From: Akkermansia muciniphila
Lineage (GTDB): Bacteria > Verrucomicrobiota > Verrucomicrobiia > Limisphaerales > UBA9464
Direction of reading: 5' to 3'
Assembly (NCBI GenBank): GCA_945873715.1
Contig: CAMCFL010000136.1
Span: 1-7,504 of the forward strand
DNA: 7,504 nucleotides
Shown here one piece after another: positions 6,701 to 7,504 of this stretch. A model generated the notes under the pieces. It did no database searches, was not told the origin of the DNA, and saw only the letters and a list, made by a program, of their open reading frames with translations. Every line of letters begins with the position of its first letter. Within the stretch, counting starts at the first letter, position 1. The position numbers and the translations under genes were made by a program.

Positions 6701-7504
6701 ATGAAGTTCGATCCGGCATTTTTGGGAGGCCTGCTCGGGGCTGCCTCGCTCGCGGCGGCAACGGGGTTTCGCCCGGTTCATCCCGTCCCGCCCGGCAACC
6801 ACGGATTCTCTTCCGTCCCCGCCGCCCGCAGCGGCGTCCACTTTACCAATGTCCTCCTTCCGTCCCAGATCGCTGCCAACCGTCTGCTGGAGGATGGCGC
6901 GGGCGTGGCCCTCGGCGACGTGGATGGCGACGGCCTCTGCGACCTTTATTTTGCCAGCCTCTCCGGTCAAAACCGGCTCTATCGGAATCGCGGTGACTGG
7001 ACCTTCGAAGACATGACCGCCCGTGCGGGCGTCGGGTGCCCCGGGATCGCCTCCACCGGGGTGGTCCTCGTCGATGTTGATGGTGACGGCGACCTCGATC
7101 TGTTGGTCAACGCCCTGGGGGGAGGGACCCGGCTGTTCCGCAATTCCGGTGCGGGCCTGTTCTCGGCAGTGACCGATTCGGGTCTGTCTCCCGAGGGTGG
7201 CACCCGCTCCTTCGCGGTGGCCGATGTTGATGGTGACGGCGATCTGGATCTGTACGTCACCCACTATCGGGCTCGGACCGCCAAGGATTCCCCGGTCCGG
7301 GTCCGCGTCCGGCAGGTCGCCGGTCAGTGGATGGTTCCTCCGGAGCATCAATTGCAGTTCCGGGTGGATACCAACGGTCTGGGCGCGGTGGCCCTGCTGG
7401 AGTTGGGCGAACCGGACATCCTCTATCTCAACGACGGAACCGGTCGCTTCGCTCCGCAATCCTGGACCCTGGGATCCTTTCTGGATGAGGCCGGGCGTCC
7501 CCTT
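6701..7504 (+). CDS. CRTAC1-like FG-GAP/VCBS repeat protein, N-terminal part (3' partial)
   Basis: The frame is open from ATG 6701 to the end of the window (268 codons, no stop). The product begins MKFDPAFLGGLLGAASLAAATG, a signal peptide with a hydrophobic core and small residues before the cleavage zone, which supports this start; no clear Shine-Dalgarno sequence precedes it. A segment typical of the family N-terminus follows (SGVHFTN, then RLLEDGAGVALGDVDGDG). VCBS/FG-GAP calcium-binding motifs lie at residues 73-84, 125-136 and 175-186, each followed by a blade-like segment with RLYRNRG, RLFRNSG or similar. A further LYLNDGTGRF motif lies near 240-252. Two Cys are visible (in DGLCDL and GVGCPG). 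The product is exported and probably folds as a beta-propeller. It resembles the missing N-terminal region of the gene at 1-2289, so the two are likely paralogues. An ASPIC/UnbV domain is expected beyond the window but is not seen. Confidence 0.88.
   Translation, partial: MKFDPAFLGGLLGAASLAAATGFRPVHPVPPGNHGFSSVPAARSGVHFTNVLLPSQIAANRLLEDGAGVALGDVDGDGLCDLYFASLSGQNRLYRNRGDWTFEDMTARAGVGCPGIASTGVVLVDVDGDGDLDLLVNALGGGTRLFRNSGAGLFSAVTDSGLSPEGGTRSFAVADVDGDGDLDLYVTHYRARTAKDSPVRVRVRQVAGQWMVPPEHQLQFRVDTNGLGAVALLELGEPDILYLNDGTGRFAPQSWTLGSFLDEAGRPL
7072..7242 (+). repeat. Direct DNA repeat encoding successive calcium-binding motifs
   Basis: The 21 bases at 7072-7092 recur exactly at 7222-7242, a spacing of exactly 150 bases or 50 residues. 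They encode the D-V-D-G-D-G-D core of the second and third VCBS motifs, and similarity continues over the next ten bases. The first motif of this gene (6917 onward) encodes the same start with different synonymous codons, so the identity of the latter two suggests recent blade duplication or gene conversion. Confidence 0.7.

Noticed and set aside
6656..7459. Minus-strand open frame opposite the last gene
   Set aside because: The plus strand encodes a signal peptide and three perfect calcium-binding motifs; the antisense product has no supporting feature.

Overview
The window is a GC-rich stretch carrying three co-directional (+ strand) genes for large exported proteins. Both outer genes are cut by the window edges. 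The predicted proteins are long, repetitive and extracellular in style. The last residues of the middle protein (an S..GPF..VPGA.SP-type segment ending in FYRARR) resemble the tail common on secreted proteins of Verrucomicrobiota, especially Limisphaerales/Pedosphaera-type bacteria. I therefore infer an uncultured or environmental verrucomicrobial genome. This rests on recalled family patterns, not on a search.

Layout: (1) 1-2289, the C-terminal ~760 residues of a CRTAC1-like protein with FG-GAP/VCBS calcium-binding repeats and two ASPIC/UnbV domains. (2) 2290-2673, a 384-base intergenic region with a weak terminator candidate and an AT-rich segment just before the next start. (3) 2674-6456, a complete 1260-residue secreted multidomain protein with signal peptide, an unrecognised ~460-residue N-terminal region, an Ig-like domain, a concanavalin-A-like module, an SbsA/Big_5-like Ig domain, a second concanavalin-A-like module and a verrucomicrobial C-terminal tail. 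(4) 6457-6700, a strong intrinsic terminator followed by overlapping inverted repeats. (5) 6701-7504, the signal peptide and first ~250 residues of a second CRTAC1-like protein, running off the window.

The two outer genes look like members of one family: the visible part of the last gene is the N-terminal section missing from the first. The middle gene has its own terminator and a markedly different codon choice (almost only GGC/GGT glycine and CGC/CGT arginine over its second half), so it is probably transcribed separately and strongly expressed. All three products should act outside the cytoplasm, plausibly in surface binding of glycans or other polymers, but no catalytic residues are visible and no pathway can be assigned. 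No RNA gene, CRISPR array or mobile element was seen.
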